Shown in pieces: positions 22,246 through 34,514 of a DNA stretch of 64,000 nucleotides. This stretch comes from Tanypteryx hageni (taxonomy: Eukaryota > Arthropoda > Insecta > Odonata > Petaluridae), in the NCBI GenBank assembly GCA_028673005.1, contig CM054115.1, positions 108,578,672 to 108,642,671 on the forward strand. Reading direction: 5' to 3'. Under the pieces are notes generated by a model. That model did no database searches. It had not been told where the DNA came from and worked only from the letters and a program-made list of their open reading frames with translations. How positions within the stretch are numbered: the first letter of the stretch is position 1; every line of letters starts with the position of its first letter. Made by a program: the position numbers and the translations under genes.

Positions 22246-22671
22246 CTTATTACTATTATTAAGCTTTTATCTTCTCCTTCTCTATTTAATCCCTGTTCAT
22301 TTTATTGGCGCTTTTTTTTTTTTTAATCGCTTATGCATTCGGTTTGTTTGTCTGTGAGGGCATATATCTAGAATCCTCCAAATTTTTGGGATAGGTCGGT
22401 CTCTATAAAAATTTGGTGAATCTAGGATTAGCTGTCGGGGGATAATCGGAGTCTACATCAGAATATTAGTAATAATAGAGAATTTATGCTAGGAAAAGAA
22501 GGTTTTATCCGTAATTATTTGTGTAAAACTAGGGACTCCGCCCTTACGCGCTATGCGCATCAACCCCGTGCCTCACTCCGCGAGGAAAATTCGTCCGCTG
22601 CTCGTGTGCATCCCTGATCCTCCTCCTTTCGGCATATCTTTAAGGTAGAAAATTATATCTAGCATCATTAT

Positions 22672-22765
22672 CGTGCTTCTCCCTCCCCTTCCTGCAACTC
22701 CCTCTTTCTCTCTCACCTTCCTCTCTATCTCTCCCCTCTCTCTCCCTATCCCTATATTTTCTGCC
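22672..22765 (+). repeat. Pyrimidine-rich tract
   Basis: C/T-rich run with ctctctctcc motifs; no coding meaning. Confidence 0.8.
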
Positions 22766-23154
22766 ATTTCCATTTGCATTTTTGGTGGATATTTTTCTAT
22801 TTCGCTGTACAAAATAGAGAATGGATTTGTGAAGAGAGAGACGTTGTTTTTTTCAGCTTAGAGGTCTTCGAAACGAAAACTAAACGAATCATATAGCGCT
22901 GAAATAGCGGAATAATACCTATTAAAGTTCAAACACAAATTATTACTTTCATTTTGGAAACGCTTTAGAAGTGAAAATTGGTCCAGTTTTTTCTGAGATA
23001 AACTCCTAGAAAAACATTTCAGTTTAGCCTTGAAAGAATTTACAAAGTTAAACATTGATGGAAATAAGCAATTGAGAGGATAAAATAAATAAGAGAATCA
23101 AAACAAATATCAGATTTTCGTTTCACTCAGACCAAAAATGTTTTTTTTTTTTCG

Positions 23155-23219
23155 GTTGAGTGCCGAGTAGCGCGGGCCCTAGCAAATGTCGTCGCGGGGC
23201 CATGGGTTGGCCACCCCTG
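23155..23219 (-). mobile_element. hAT-like terminus
   Basis: On the minus strand from 23219: CAGGGGTGGCCAACCCATGG, then CCCCGCGACGACA and GGGCCCGCG. This matches the commonest hAT end pattern. The following octamer ttctagcc (23220-23227) has no upstream partner that I could see; the left end is unidentified. Confidence 0.55.
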
Positions 23220-23456
23220 TTCTAGCCTTTTCAAAAATGCCTCTTTTGCAATTATTCTTCATTTTTCTACAAGAACAAGAACTTTATCTCTGCTGTAAAT
23301 AAATGTCACTTATTTCATCATTATCAATTTCATAAACGTAATTCAAACGTAACCACTTTTAATTGTATCGATTTATCGAACAAATGAATACTATTTTCAC
23401 TCTCGTGATTCTCCTCGGAATCTATTCCATTCAAAGACGTACGCAGGATTTCATGA

Positions 23457-23640
23457 AATGGGGGGTAGGAGATGGGGTAGGGAGGAGGGGAGGGTAGGCG
23501 AGGGGTGGGGAGGGGAGGGTAGGCGAGGGGGGGAAGGAAGAGGGAGGGAAGAAGTAGGGAGGAGGAGGTATGAGGGAAGGAGAGGGGTGGGGAGGGTGGG
23601 AGGAGGGGGAGGTCGGAGGGGGAGGTAGGAGGGCTCATGG
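23457..23640. repeat. G/A-rich tract with ggggaggggagggtaggcga repeats
   Basis: A purine-rich block on the plus strand with an imperfect repeat of about 30 bp. The 102-codon minus frame through it is compositional. Confidence 0.85.
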
Positions 23641-23644
23641 TCGG

Positions 23645-24560
23645 TGCTACAGGAATAGAAGGATAAGTTGAAACCTCAGCATCAAGCTAATTTTTTCATT
23701 GTTTAGCATCGTGTCAACAGTGCATGTTATACGCGGCTGGATCTACAGTTCTTTTGTGGAATCTGAACCAGGTCCAGTAGTACATCGCTTTCTCTGTTTG
23801 GTCGTCTCCTTTCAAATATTGAACTAGCTTAGCGCTGTTTAACTACTGAGATTACTAATGACGGGAGTTTCCAGCAATTACGTCCACATTTACTCGTTAC
23901 TGCAAGAAATAATGGGTGCAATATTTTGTAAGGGATACTTTTCTCCGACGGGCAATTTATTTGCTATGCGACATCGACTATGTCATTCATAGTCTCCAAT
24001 ATTTTCGATATATAAAGTATTTCCTTTCATATCAAATCCATTTTGCAACCTACCCGATTAATCTCTGACAAACTTTTTCTATTGCCGACACCCTAAGCTA
24101 CATACCAAAATTAACGAGACACCCTCCATCCTCGATGTTTTCTATTTTGTGCATGCGTAAGTATATATGTATGATAAGAAGTGTTAAAATTGTGTTAAAT
24201 TCATTTACGAAGAGAGGCCGACAGTATATGAAATGCTGCAGTGTATGGTGGGATTGCGATAACTAACTGATTAATGAGCCGCAGGTTGCCGACCCCTGGA
24301 TTAAGACGTTATAATATAAAGTTTATATTATAAACAAAAACTTTTATATTCTTAGGGGGATTATATTTCTTTGTGTTCCTTTGTTTAGTTTTAGCGTTAA
24401 TTAGAGGCACAAAACTTCATATATTTTTACGAAGTTTTGCTTTGTTTTGGATGAAAGAATTTGACTTTATATTGAAAATTTCTTGTACATATTTAGAGTA
24501 AATTTCGCGACACATCTCATCGCACGTAGCGACACACTTTGGAAATCACTGCTCTAACAT
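23645..24560. other. A+T-rich stretch with two hAT-like ends
   Basis: gccgcaggttgccgacccctgg (ends 24299) and gcgacacactttggaaatcactg (ends 24551) are both hAT-style termini in the same orientation. They could belong to two old insertions. No coding seen. Confidence 0.4.
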
Positions 24561-24703
24561 ATTTCGTGAAATCCCGGTGTTTCACAGCCGTGGATTCAAG
24601 CGGGCTGATGGAATTGGTCGTTTAATTTCCTTTTTAGGAAAGCCGGAGTGTTTCATACGAATGCATACGCATTTCGTCCGAATGCAGTCCATTCCATCTA
24701 CAC

Positions 24704-27703
24704 CAAGGGTGCACAAAGTCCGGCCCATTTGCATATTCTATCCGGCCCGCAAAGCTTTGAAATTTTTTTCCAACATTATAATGCCCTATAACCACGTAAC
24801 ATGAAATTCACGCTTTGTAATTATAGTGACATAAGTGCTTCAAGTGTAACTGACCCATCAACATTCAACCGAACGCTGAATAGATTATTGAGCTAAGTCT
24901 GATTCTACTTTTAAGTTTTTTATCTACTTTTTTTACTTTTTAGTTAAACTATGACTATTCCCACTCAATTCTCGGTTGTCTGAAACAAAAACAAAATGCA
25001 AACTCTTTCCGTTATTCTCATGTTCGATGCTAGCGCCACAAAGAACGGAGCAATTACGTTATGGTTTTTGGCTGGTGGCTAACATGAACTGTTCTTAGTA
25101 ATATAATTTAAGTTTGCGTGTTTATACTGATTTTCAGTATAACTCTTATTTTAGATGGCAACAAGAAAACGTAATGTTGACAGAGAGAACAGAACATTTA
25201 AAGAAGAATGGACAGAAAAGTATTGCTTTACACAAATGAACAATAACATAGTGTGTCTTCTGTGTAATTTCACAGTGGCTGTTTCAAAAGCATTCAACTT
25301 AAAACGGCATCATGAACTTAAACATCCTTCATTCGCTCAGATTTCTGGAGAAGAAAGAAAAAAGAAAGTAGCAGATCTTCAGCGTTCTGTTTGCTTACAG
25401 AGAACCTTATTTCTGAAACATACATCTGAACTAGATATTGCAGTTGAAGTTAGTTATGATATAGCTCTGATGATAGCCAAAATCAAGTAAGCCCTTTACA
25501 GATGGTGATTTTGTGAAACTGCTTAATTCTGGCATTGCAGAAAATATGTCCTGAAGCAACAATTAAATTTCAGAATATAAGTTTAAACAGAATGACAATA
25601 CAACTGCGTATTTCAGAACTAGCTAAGGATACTAAGAAACAAATTGTAGAAAAAGCAAAAAATGTTGTTTATTTCTCTCTTGCAATTGATGAGTCAATGG
25701 ACATTTCATCAAAAGCACAACTATTAGTTTTCATTAGTGGAGTTTCAAAAAGCTTCGAAATAACCGAAGAGTTATTAGGAATGTGCTCACTAAAGGGAGA
25801 AATGAAAGGGTCCGATTAATTTGAAGCTGTGTTAGAAATATTTAATAACTCAAATTTAAATTTAGATAAACTTTCATGCATATGCACAGATGGTGCACCA
25901 TCCATGGTTGGGTCTAAAAACGATCTTACCACACTTTTAGCTAGTAGATGTAACAGACAAGATAAGGAACTATTAAAAATTCATTGCATTATACATATCC
26001 AAAATTTGTGTGGTAAGGATATAGGCTTTGATCATGTCATGAAGGAGGTTACACAAGCAGTTAACATAATTAAATCAAAAGAGGGCTTAATCACAGGCAA
26101 TTTAAACAATTTCTAGAAGAAATTGAGGCAGAATACAATCACTTGGTCTATTATACTGAAATTCGTTGGTTGGGCAGAGGAAAATGCTTGATGCGATTTC
26201 TAAAGTTATTGGATGAAATTATAATATTTCTTCACGAAAAAGGTAGGCCTAACACACTTATTGAAGATCCTAATTGGCAATGTGACTTAGGATTTTTAGT
26301 AGATATTACTCATTTACTCAATGATTTAAATTCAAAGTTGCAAAGTAAATCAATTAATCAATCAGTTTATAAACCACGTAGCAGCTTTCATGGCTAAATT
26401 AACACAATTAAAATCCCAAATTCAGCAAAATAACCTTTTTCATTTTCCAAAATGATGGAAAAACAAAAAGTTAGTTTGACCAAGTATGTGAATATAATTG
26501 ACAAACTTTTTGAAGCTTTTTCATCAAGATTTCAACACTTCCATAAACAACTTGGGGACATGGCTGTTTTCTAATCCTTTCATTGAAGATGTGAATAACA
26601 TTAACCCCGTTGTGCAATTAGAGTTGATTGACATTCAGAATTCTGATAGTTACCATGCAAAATTCAATCCTGAGGATTTGATGGCATTTTATAAATGTTT
26701 GCCATGGGAATGTTTCCCTAATCTTTTAGAAAATGTGCTTTATTATACAAGCATGCTTGGTATCACCTACATTTGTGAGCAAACATTCACTATTTTGAAT
26801 TTGAATAAAAACAAGACCAGAAATCAACTCAAGGATGAAAATTTGAATGATATTCTGCAGTTAGCCACATCTTCCCTGAGACCAAATATTGAGAGTCTAA
26901 TTATGGAAAAGCAGTGTCATCCCTCACATACTTCTGTAACTTCAACTAAAAATGAATAATGATTTATTCACAGGTTTTATTAAAACTTTTTTACATTTGA
27001 ACATGAATATTAATGTTGTGAATACATAATACAAAATTCTTTTTTCTGTGCACAATATCTGTAATTTGTGTTATATTAATGATAAATTGCTGCTCTATTT
27101 ATGATATTATAGTAATATTAAACCTGATTCATTTTATTGTCCTGCATTAAATCCACTACATTACTTCTTTTGATGTAATGTTAATTTTGCAATAATTATT
27201 ATTAATAAAACAGAGTTTTCTTTTATAATTGAAAGTAGGCATTAAAAGAATATTTCTTTTACGATTACTTCTATGATTATTTTTATTTCAATTTAAGAAT
27301 ATTTGTGTTATTATTATATAAATTCTAAAATATATTAAAGACCAAGAATAAATATTTGGTGTAGATATATTGTATAGGTAATTGTTACAACTTAGTATGA
27401 TACTAGATAAAAGTACCTATATTATTTCTGAAAAAGTATAGCACATGCCGTAGAATTAATAAATAAAAATATTTCAGTGTGGTAGAAATTTATTAATTAT
27501 AGTATCTCTTTTTATCTATTCTTGCAAGTAAACTTTCACTACTATGAATTTAAATAAAAACAAGAGCAGAAATCAACTGAAGAATGAAAATTTGAACAAT
27601 ATCACAATTAGGCACTCAAATAAGTTATTTAGCTGTTATACGGCCCGCGGAAGCAATCCTGGATGAAATACGGCACGCGAGCCAAAATGTTTGTGCACCC
27701 ATG
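24704..27703 (+). mobile_element. GTF2IRD2-like hAT transposon, complete ends, 3,000 bp
   Basis: Left end CAAGGGTGCACAAA and right end (reverse complement) CATGGGTGCACAAA are TIRs, with inner GGCCCGC motifs on both sides. The flanking octamer atctacac at 24696-24703 and 27704-27711 is a perfect 8-bp target duplication. Between them lies one transposase in the same direction (25155-26959) and A+T-rich flanks. The intact duplication shows no rearrangement since insertion. The ORF is broken by point changes only, making this the best preserved autonomous-type element in the window. Confidence 0.95.
25155..26959 (+). pseudogene. GTF2IRD2-like hAT transposase (frameshifted)
   Basis: ATG 25155 opens ATRKRNVDRENRTFKEEWTE, then a BED-like finger (VCLLCNFTVAV and LKRHHELKH). 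Continuing pieces are SYDIALMIAKIK (shift near 25480), KPFTDGDFVKLLNSGIAE, a shift near 25535, FSLAIDESMDISSKAQLLVF (first catalytic Asp region), a stop at 25820, CICTDGAPSMVGS (second), KIHCIIHIQNLCGKDIGFDH, a shift near 26112, EIRWLGRGKCLMRF, a shift after 26397, and the C-terminal EQTFTILNLNKNKTRNQLKD. Order and motifs match the SCAND3/GTF2IRD2 hAT family. Total length (about 600 codons) is normal. Only single-base shifts and one stop break it. Confidence 0.93.
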
Positions 27704-27711
27704 ATCTACAC

Positions 27712-28346
27712 CCTTTCGATGACACTTTCAAAAAGCGATCCGTCAGCAGCGAAGCTTCGACACAAATAAATATAGTTGGTGATTTCCTCGGTTTCTGCTC
27801 TGTTGACATCTGAGGACGTTCGATCGTTCCTCAGACTGTTAGCCTCTATTTGTCACAGTGTTCTTCCGGGCCTTCGCCAAGTAACACGGTCTCATCTACC
27901 GACCGATGATGATCTACGTTGTCTCCTTTATACCCTTCTCCTCGATCGTGGCATTTCGCTCCTAATGCCACTGACCATAATTTAGGACACGTGACATCTC
28001 CTTGATAAACTCATATTTCGATACTGTTCCATTCTCATATTCATTTTCAAAATAAATGTCCACAAAGTGCTCTCTTACTATTACAGTTATCTATACACCC
28101 GATTTCACCTTAAATGTTTCTTCGCGAAGTGAGACTGATGGTGTCGTATTCTTGCAGACGTTCTGTATTATGTTGGATGCGGTGCACCGTATTACACCAG
28201 TATGCTCTTTGTGTTGAGCAGAATGAAATTAATACATAATGGCCCCTAAATTCCTCTTTTGTGTTTGGTAAGAGAAAGGATTAAACTTGCGTGATTCTAT
28301 ATCGCAGAGCTGTTTTATCTGAGCATAAAAATAAATCCCGGAGATA
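27712..28346. other. Unrecognised stretch
   Basis: Continues the DNA left of 24696. The 27776-27985 frame has no motif. Nothing further supported. The duplicated phrase aatttaaataaaaacaagagcagaaatcaac at 27547, just inside the hAT end, is an internal repeat of its own coding near 26800. Confidence 0.4.
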
Positions 28347-28354
28347 ATCTAAAC

Positions 28355-28815
28355 CAGGGGCCGCAAACTCGCGGCCCCCGTGGTACATTTCTGCGGCCCG
28401 CGAAATTATCTAGTATATACTAAACTACCAAAGCTCAGTGTATTTCTTATAAAATATTTCACGTAAATCTAAGAAATTTAAGATGCATGTTAAACCACCA
28501 CTTTAAAAATATGCGTAGTTTATTTCTCATTCCGATTTATAAAAATTATGCATAGGCGGGGCACTAAGTATGTTCTTCCCGCAACCAGCGTGTTTCTTGC
28601 GTGTCCGAAGAACCTAAACCTCGACGCCGAATAGTATTTTTGTAATGAATAGGTTTGCGGCCGCGTCGTGGGGTTGGGGCGATTTCTTCCTCGTGGAAGG
28701 GGAGAGTGAATGTCATATGAAACAGAGCGAGGACTGAGAAATTACGCGGCCCGCGGACTTGGTACGCTGTCGGGTTCGGTGGGGGGCCTTCGAGCGGCCC
28801 GCCCCACAGGTCATG
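28355..28815 (+). mobile_element. hAT MITE, same family as 50369-50866
   Basis: Starts CAGGGGCCGCAAACTCGCGG and runs through GCGGCCCGCGAA, ataaaatatttcacgtaaat, aagaacctaaacctcgac and ggggttggggcgatttcttc to ggttcggtggggggcctt. The reverse complement of 50400-50866 has the same phrases in the same order. The right terminus seems altered (cacaggtcatgac), so no target duplication is claimed; the left octamer is atctaaac. The interior is non-coding. Confidence 0.82.
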
Positions 28816-29206
28816 ACGATGCTAAGCGTCGAAACCTAGATCGTGGTATTATAGCCAATAGTGGAAAATTACGGTGTTGTTACTTCATTTTACTGTATGT
28901 AACAGCGTGGCGCGTTGATACTACGTAAGGTTCGATACTTTAAAGGTACCGTCATCGTATACATTGTGCATATAGTTTGAAGAGATCGATTCTATCAATT
29001 ATCAAAACCAAATGGTTTTGAAAAAAAATTGTATTGAATTCGATTCCATATATATGGCCCGACTAAATATTTCAAAAATGTGTAAATGTTTATTGGAAGC
29101 TGCGGGAACAAGTAGAAACAACGTAAACAAAGCGTGGTTTCGCCTGGATTAATAATAACATATAATAATAGCCTACTTCGGTAATTGTCTGTGTCTAACA
29201 CTGTTG

Positions 29207-29890
29207 TTGTGGCAACAAAAACAAATCCTAGAAACCTAGCTCATTTACATAATAAAGGGTATTTCAAAAATGTTACCACTTGGTAATTCGACGATTTAAC
29301 ACCAGATAATCATGGCAAGCATATTTAAATCCATAGATAAGCAATAAATAGACAGTATTAAAATGAGTGAAATGTTTTTGTGTGGCACCTGTTTGCATGT
29401 AAAGTTAAAATAAGTTGTAGGTAATGTACATGAAATCAACAAAGGCATGTTAACATTTTATTGAATTATCCTGTATTTAAGCGTATTAATTGATGTATTT
29501 TGTCACTCGGTAAAATAAAAGAGCAATTACTATCATTATTATTTGTTCATTAACATTGTAGTATTTATTATAATCCACCGCTAATTTGAAATTTGGTTAA
29601 AACGATGCTGATTTATACATATTCTTTCTTCGTTTTAACATCTATTCGTTTAAATTTTCTGCTTCTTTACTCACCAGAATTCAGCAGTTATAATATAAAT
29701 TTTCTTTCTTTTTGTAAAAATTTAGAATTTATTATAAACATTTTTGTATTTCTTTTAGCAAAAATGTAGGATTTATTTGGGCAATTTGTTGTAGCGACGA
29801 AAATAAACAAATCTTAGAAACCTCTTTGTATAACTGATTGATGTACTTTGTCATTCGAAAAACAAATGAGCGATTACGACATTTAAAATC
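29207..29890. repeat. Internally duplicated repeat
   Basis: Two phrases occur twice in the same order. ttgttgttgtggcaac..acaaatcctagaaacct (29207) matches ttgttgtagcgacg..acaaatcttagaaacct (29788). ttgatgtattttgtcactcg (29490) matches ttgatgtactttgtcattcg (29840). The second copy lacks about 230 bp. Class unknown. Confidence 0.5.
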
Positions 29891-29984
29891 GAATCGAATA
29901 ATAAGGTTGGGTTCATAAAATTGGATAACACAATTTTCGTCCCCGTCATACTGGCGGGGTAAAATTCTAGTCTACAATAAAAAG

Positions 29985-30725
29985 CCGCTTCTTACATAGG
30001 ATAGTAGGATATAAATAGGGTATGCATTTTCCCTGTTTAAAAAAATTTCATTCGGAGGGTAAGTATAGGGTTTTATTATTTACCTTTTCATTCGGGTTAA
30101 AATCGGGTATAAGTGAGACAGATTTTTCGAGGCTCTAAATAAAGTTCAATCTCGGGTAATTTTCGGGTTTTATTATTTTTTAATTCGGATAAAATGATTT
30201 TTAAGCAAAGATCTTGTTTAAAAATTTAAAATTTTTATCAGGAATCAAAGCTTTTACTATACTTTAAGTATGGTTGAGAGTATGGTTCTTGTGTTAACGT
30301 CTTCAGGTGGACACCTCTCAGGCTGCGCAAATATCTTGCTTCCCGCTCAACTTCTCTTGAAAACTCACCAGATATTAGTGAAATAATTTTTCTTTAGTAT
30401 TTTTTTCAACTAACAGACACCTGAGCTCTTTTTTCCTTATCCTATCAAAGATATAACAGCGACTAGCTAAGGCGGGTCCTTGACTAACTAACTAACTAAC
30501 CAAGGAGATTAAGATTGTGTTACAAAGTAAGCTTACGAATAAATTGTTTACAATGAGGTGCCTACAAGCGCCAGAATAGAAATTCTGTGATCAAACCTTA
30601 AAAAAAATGTGTTTAAAGAAAACTAATAATTTCGAGTTTTATCCGAAATTTTAAAAAGGCAATCGGAGGGTAAAAATCTGGTAAAAATCGGGTAAAACCC
30701 GAAAAATCCATATCCTAGATATAAG
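29985..30725. mobile_element. Possible MITE with inverted CGGGTAAAAT-type ends
   Basis: Left part has ttcgggttaaaatcgggta and cgggtaattttcgggtttta. Right part has ggtaaaaatcgggtaaaacc and catatcctagatataagata. The two sides are rough inverted repeats about 700 bp apart. No coding or target duplication found. Confidence 0.35.
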
Positions 30726-30729
30726 ATAT

Positions 30730-31130
30730 AGGAGGTTTTTAATGTTTAGGTACTTCTACAAGGGCCACAGACCTGAAATTTGGCAAGAAGAACGTTTATT
30801 GGATATATTGGATATCGTAAATAATCTGAAATCCCAAAAAACTAATTTTTAATGCTTTCCAAAAGGGAATTCATACACTGTACTATAATCCCATTGATTT
30901 CAACCAAGTATGTATACGTATTATGACGTCATAATTGAAAAACACGATACATGTACACCTTGTATTAAGTAAAACAAACATTACTCCTTTTAATTATAGG
31001 GATTAATAATCCATATATAAATTTATAGCACTTATTTAGTGCTTTTAATGAGAATCGGTCGACTATATTATAATTCCATAGATTTTAAACTACGTTGTAA
31101 TGACGCATAAGGTCATAATCCTAAAACGCC
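30730..31130. repeat. Dispersed repeat related to 3820-4100
   Basis: taatgtttaggtacttctac and cagacctgaaatttggcaag match taatgtttaggcacttccag and agacttgaaatttggcacg at 3811-3860. Downstream similarity fades. Class unknown. Confidence 0.45.
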
Positions 31131-31317
31131 AAATTTTTGCAAAATAGAAAAAGAACTTTATCGTGTTTAGTTATGTTTTTCGAGAAATTTTAATTTAATT
31201 CTAACAAAATGTTGATTTATTAAAAAATCGCTCTAGCGGAGGAGAATGTGTGTGGTATAGAAATGGGATATATAAAAAATTACTGTTTTTATATCTAAAA
31301 TCGCGTTTTTAACTATT

Positions 31318-31900
31318 TTACGAAACTTAAATAAAACGGAACCGGGATCCCGGGATTGTGATTTTGGAATCCCGAAAATCCCGGGAAAGGAAAATTCCGC
31401 CGAGATTGCAATCCCTCATAATATAGTATTCAGACGTTTTTAAAGTACGTCTTAAAAATCAAAATGAATCTAAATTACAATCGTTCATTCTAAATCCCAA
31501 TTTTGTACATGAAGTACTAGCGGATGAAAACGCCCATTCAGATTCAACACTTGTAGGAGAAATAGCGAGTAAATAATCATAGACACTACAATTTTTCACC
31601 TCTAAAGCCTCCTTCATCGATAAGATTCATTACTCTTGATTGTTGTAACCAGTTTGGCTAGTGGATGTGGAACGAAATGAAAGTTGTTTGATGCCCAATG
31701 GACCGGAATCAAAAAAATACTCAGGGCGTACATTTTCCTACAATCCGCAACTGTGTCTCACTACAGAATTGATATGTTAAAAGGCGAGAGAAAATGTTAC
31801 TAATAGTGAATATTTGACAATCTCGAAATCCAGGTATTTTTAAAGTAAAAATATCGGGATTTCGGGACTGCGATATTTAGGAAACACTAATATGCCCCTA
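31318..31900. mobile_element. Possible BED-hAT remnant with GGGATTCCCG-type ends
   Basis: accgggatcccgggattgtg and atcccgaaaatcccggg at the left, and atcgggatttcgggactgcg at 31852 on the right, form rough inverted sequences often seen at hAT ends. A short frame between gives NESKLQSFILNPNFVHEVLA, not recognised. Boundaries are uncertain. Confidence 0.3.
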
Positions 31901-31904
31901 ACGA

Positions 31905-34015
31905 CTGCCATTTGTAGGATTCTCTCTTCTATAACGATCCTCGATAAAATAAGGCAAATACGATCCTCGATATCCTCTTTCATATGAAAAAATCTCACGT
32001 GGAGTTGAGGTCCTCTGATGCAGGCGGAGTTTCAATTATTTCTAAAACCTCCTAAGCTAAAGCCTCCGACACTAAGTAAGCTCCAGAAGCGTTAATCTAG
32101 CATTCTTTCAGCGATTACTTATTTGATTTCTTTTACCGCTTACGTCATTTGTTTCACGAATTTAGCTCCCTTTAAAAAAAATAAAACATAACATGATGAC
32201 TTAATGCATGAATAAAAAACTAACGTCTACTACAATTTATATTTCGCCAAAAAGTAAAAGAAAAAATGGACCGGAGAATATTTTATTTATAGAACGCACC
32301 CTAGTCGAAGTCCAGTCCTTGGTTTCCCTGTTGTTTCCATAGATAGAAATGAGCAAACTTTTTTGGAAATTGATAGAAGGTTAGCTAAGATCCTTCTACC
32401 AATATTCTGAGACCCAACACTCTAAAATGCAATCTTATCCTCGGTTTTGATCGATGGAATGGAAAAAGACTTGAAAGTAGATACAGGAGGTTGCCGAGGG
32501 AACAGACTCACGTTGGACAGCTGCTGCCACCTACTGAAGGAACGGCCAACGACGAAAAGGAACGGAGTAGTTTTCATTTTGCCCGCGAGATGGCTATAGA
32601 CTGGCGTTCCACGGTGGATCGGCCCGCGAGTAAACCCTCTTGCGTCCAAAGCGCTCAGGATGAAATTCGGCTTCCGGTACAAATCGTTAGATGACCTGTG
32701 TCATCTATTTAGGTATTTGAGCTGTTTACTTTTCCAAACCTCCTTATATTATGTTACATACATTTCTTTCGTATTAGTTATAACACTTCTCCTCGCTAAG
32801 CTATTCTTACGCTACACCACCAATTAATGAACATGGTTGGTCCAAAAGGAAAAGCGATTGAAGGAGGTGTAATTAAAGAAAAGGAGTAAACTAATTTTGA
32901 AAGTCCATGTTTGAATGAAATGAGTATCCTATTAATAATTACGTGATTGTGAATGATGTCAACATATGATGACACCACATGCATTCATATTGCAAATAAC
33001 GTCCAATAACTTGAGAACGGCTGCATCATGATTCAAGGTACTTTCGGTTTTCATTAGATTGACACCACATTAAGTTTTTGAACAATCGCCGAATAAAACA
33101 AAGGCCCGAGTTCGAATTCAAGGGCTTTTCGTTTTTCCATTTGATGAATATGCAAACGGCAGGAATCTTATGTGCAGAACTAAGCTATTTAACATTTATA
33201 AATATCTTATAACTGAGACTTGACGCGGGATATGTACTAATTCACAGGGAAAGGAATAGAAATTCTTATTCTTAAATTCCACTCTGTTATCTAATTCGTA
33301 TTTTTTCAAATTCAATGTTTATATTCGAGTTTTTTTCCGAATTTTTAACGGTTCGAAAAATATTCGCCAGAATTACTGGTATTTTTAACCTCGTGTTTTC
33401 AGTGCATCTGTACTTTATTTACAATCAGACGTATGAAGAATAAAAGTCGAGTAAACATTTTCGTGGAAACTTTCGTATAAATATAAAACAAACGAACGAC
33501 CGCGCTAAGAAACCTTTTGTCAAAGTCAATAAAAGCAGCAGTATTGCAGCAACTTACATAATATCTACTGTTGATAAAATAAGCATTTATTGTGCCTTAA
33601 GCAATATAACATCTAATAGTTTTAAACGGGTAATAATATAGTAATAATTTTCGGATATCGTAAGTTTGTCAGCAAACAATTAATTTTATATAGGGATGGA
33701 AAGAATTACACAAGTGCTTCTATTTATGACGACTGAGTTTGCAGATCTATGCAAGGTCCCTGGAGCGAGCGGAGGGAGGGTTTCTCGCGTAGCGTGTAGA
33801 GGCAGAACCCCTATTTTTCAATAATTAAAGAACCATTTTTGTAAAAGACGACGTCATCTGAATGATAAAGAGCGAGTGTTATAATGTGCCCGAGGATTAC
33901 GTTGGTAAAACTGAGAATATGAAAGAGATGGGAGAGTCTTATAGTAATAATGTATAAATAAAAAGTCTAAAAAATTTCACCAAATCACGTAACATACTTT
34001 CGGAGTAATTATCAC
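31905..34015. other. A+T-rich stretch with no clear element
   Basis: Overlapping frames at 32422-32694 on both strands show no known motif. A gagcgagcggagggag/gcgtagcgtgtagagg segment at 33757-33810 is G+C-rich but unrecognised. A cccgagttcgaattc phrase at 33105 resembles a tRNA B box. Confidence 0.4.
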
Positions 34016-34020
34016 ATTTC

Positions 34021-34508
34021 ATAAATACCCGTGGATATGACGTATCCGTGTATAGGATGTAAGGATTTTTTGGGTTTAAAATTCAAGGAAAGTGCGATGT
34101 GTCCGTATATAGAACGCATTCCAGCAACAAAGCCGTAGGAAGGGGCGGATTTTCCACTCACTAAGCGCAAAAGGCGCGCTCAAAGGGCCCCAAACAAAGA
34201 ATGCCACGAATTTTAAATTGCAATTACTAAATTTGCTCCGGTTACATACGTGCAGACTATATGCGTTCAGATTTTATAACTACTCTCATTAAACCTCTCT
34301 CGTTCATTTCGCATATAATTTTGGATTTTGATGAGAGTTATATATAATTTAATTGGTTTTCGTGGTGATAAAATAAACTTTCTGTATTTGATACATTGCT
34401 GATTTTCTTTTCATCTTGGAAAGAATTACGTAACCTTCTATAGGACGCACCCCAAGCTGAGCCCAAAAGTTTAGAAAAGTGCGTCTTATACACGGGTATT
34501 TACGGTAC
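34021..34508. mobile_element. Possible MITE with AAATACCCGTGTATAAGACGC-like ends
   Basis: Left end aaatacccgtggatatgacg and right end (reverse complement) aaatacccgtgtataagacg are inverted repeats about 490 bp apart. Inner tatagaacgcattcc and tataggacgcacccc phrases recur. No coding and no confirmed target duplication. The terminal type recalls pogo-like MITEs; this is inference. Confidence 0.5.
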
Positions 34509-34514
34509 ATTAAC

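Noticed and set aside
32422..32694. Overlapping frames on both strands
   Set aside because: No recognisable domain; could not be linked to any exon or element.
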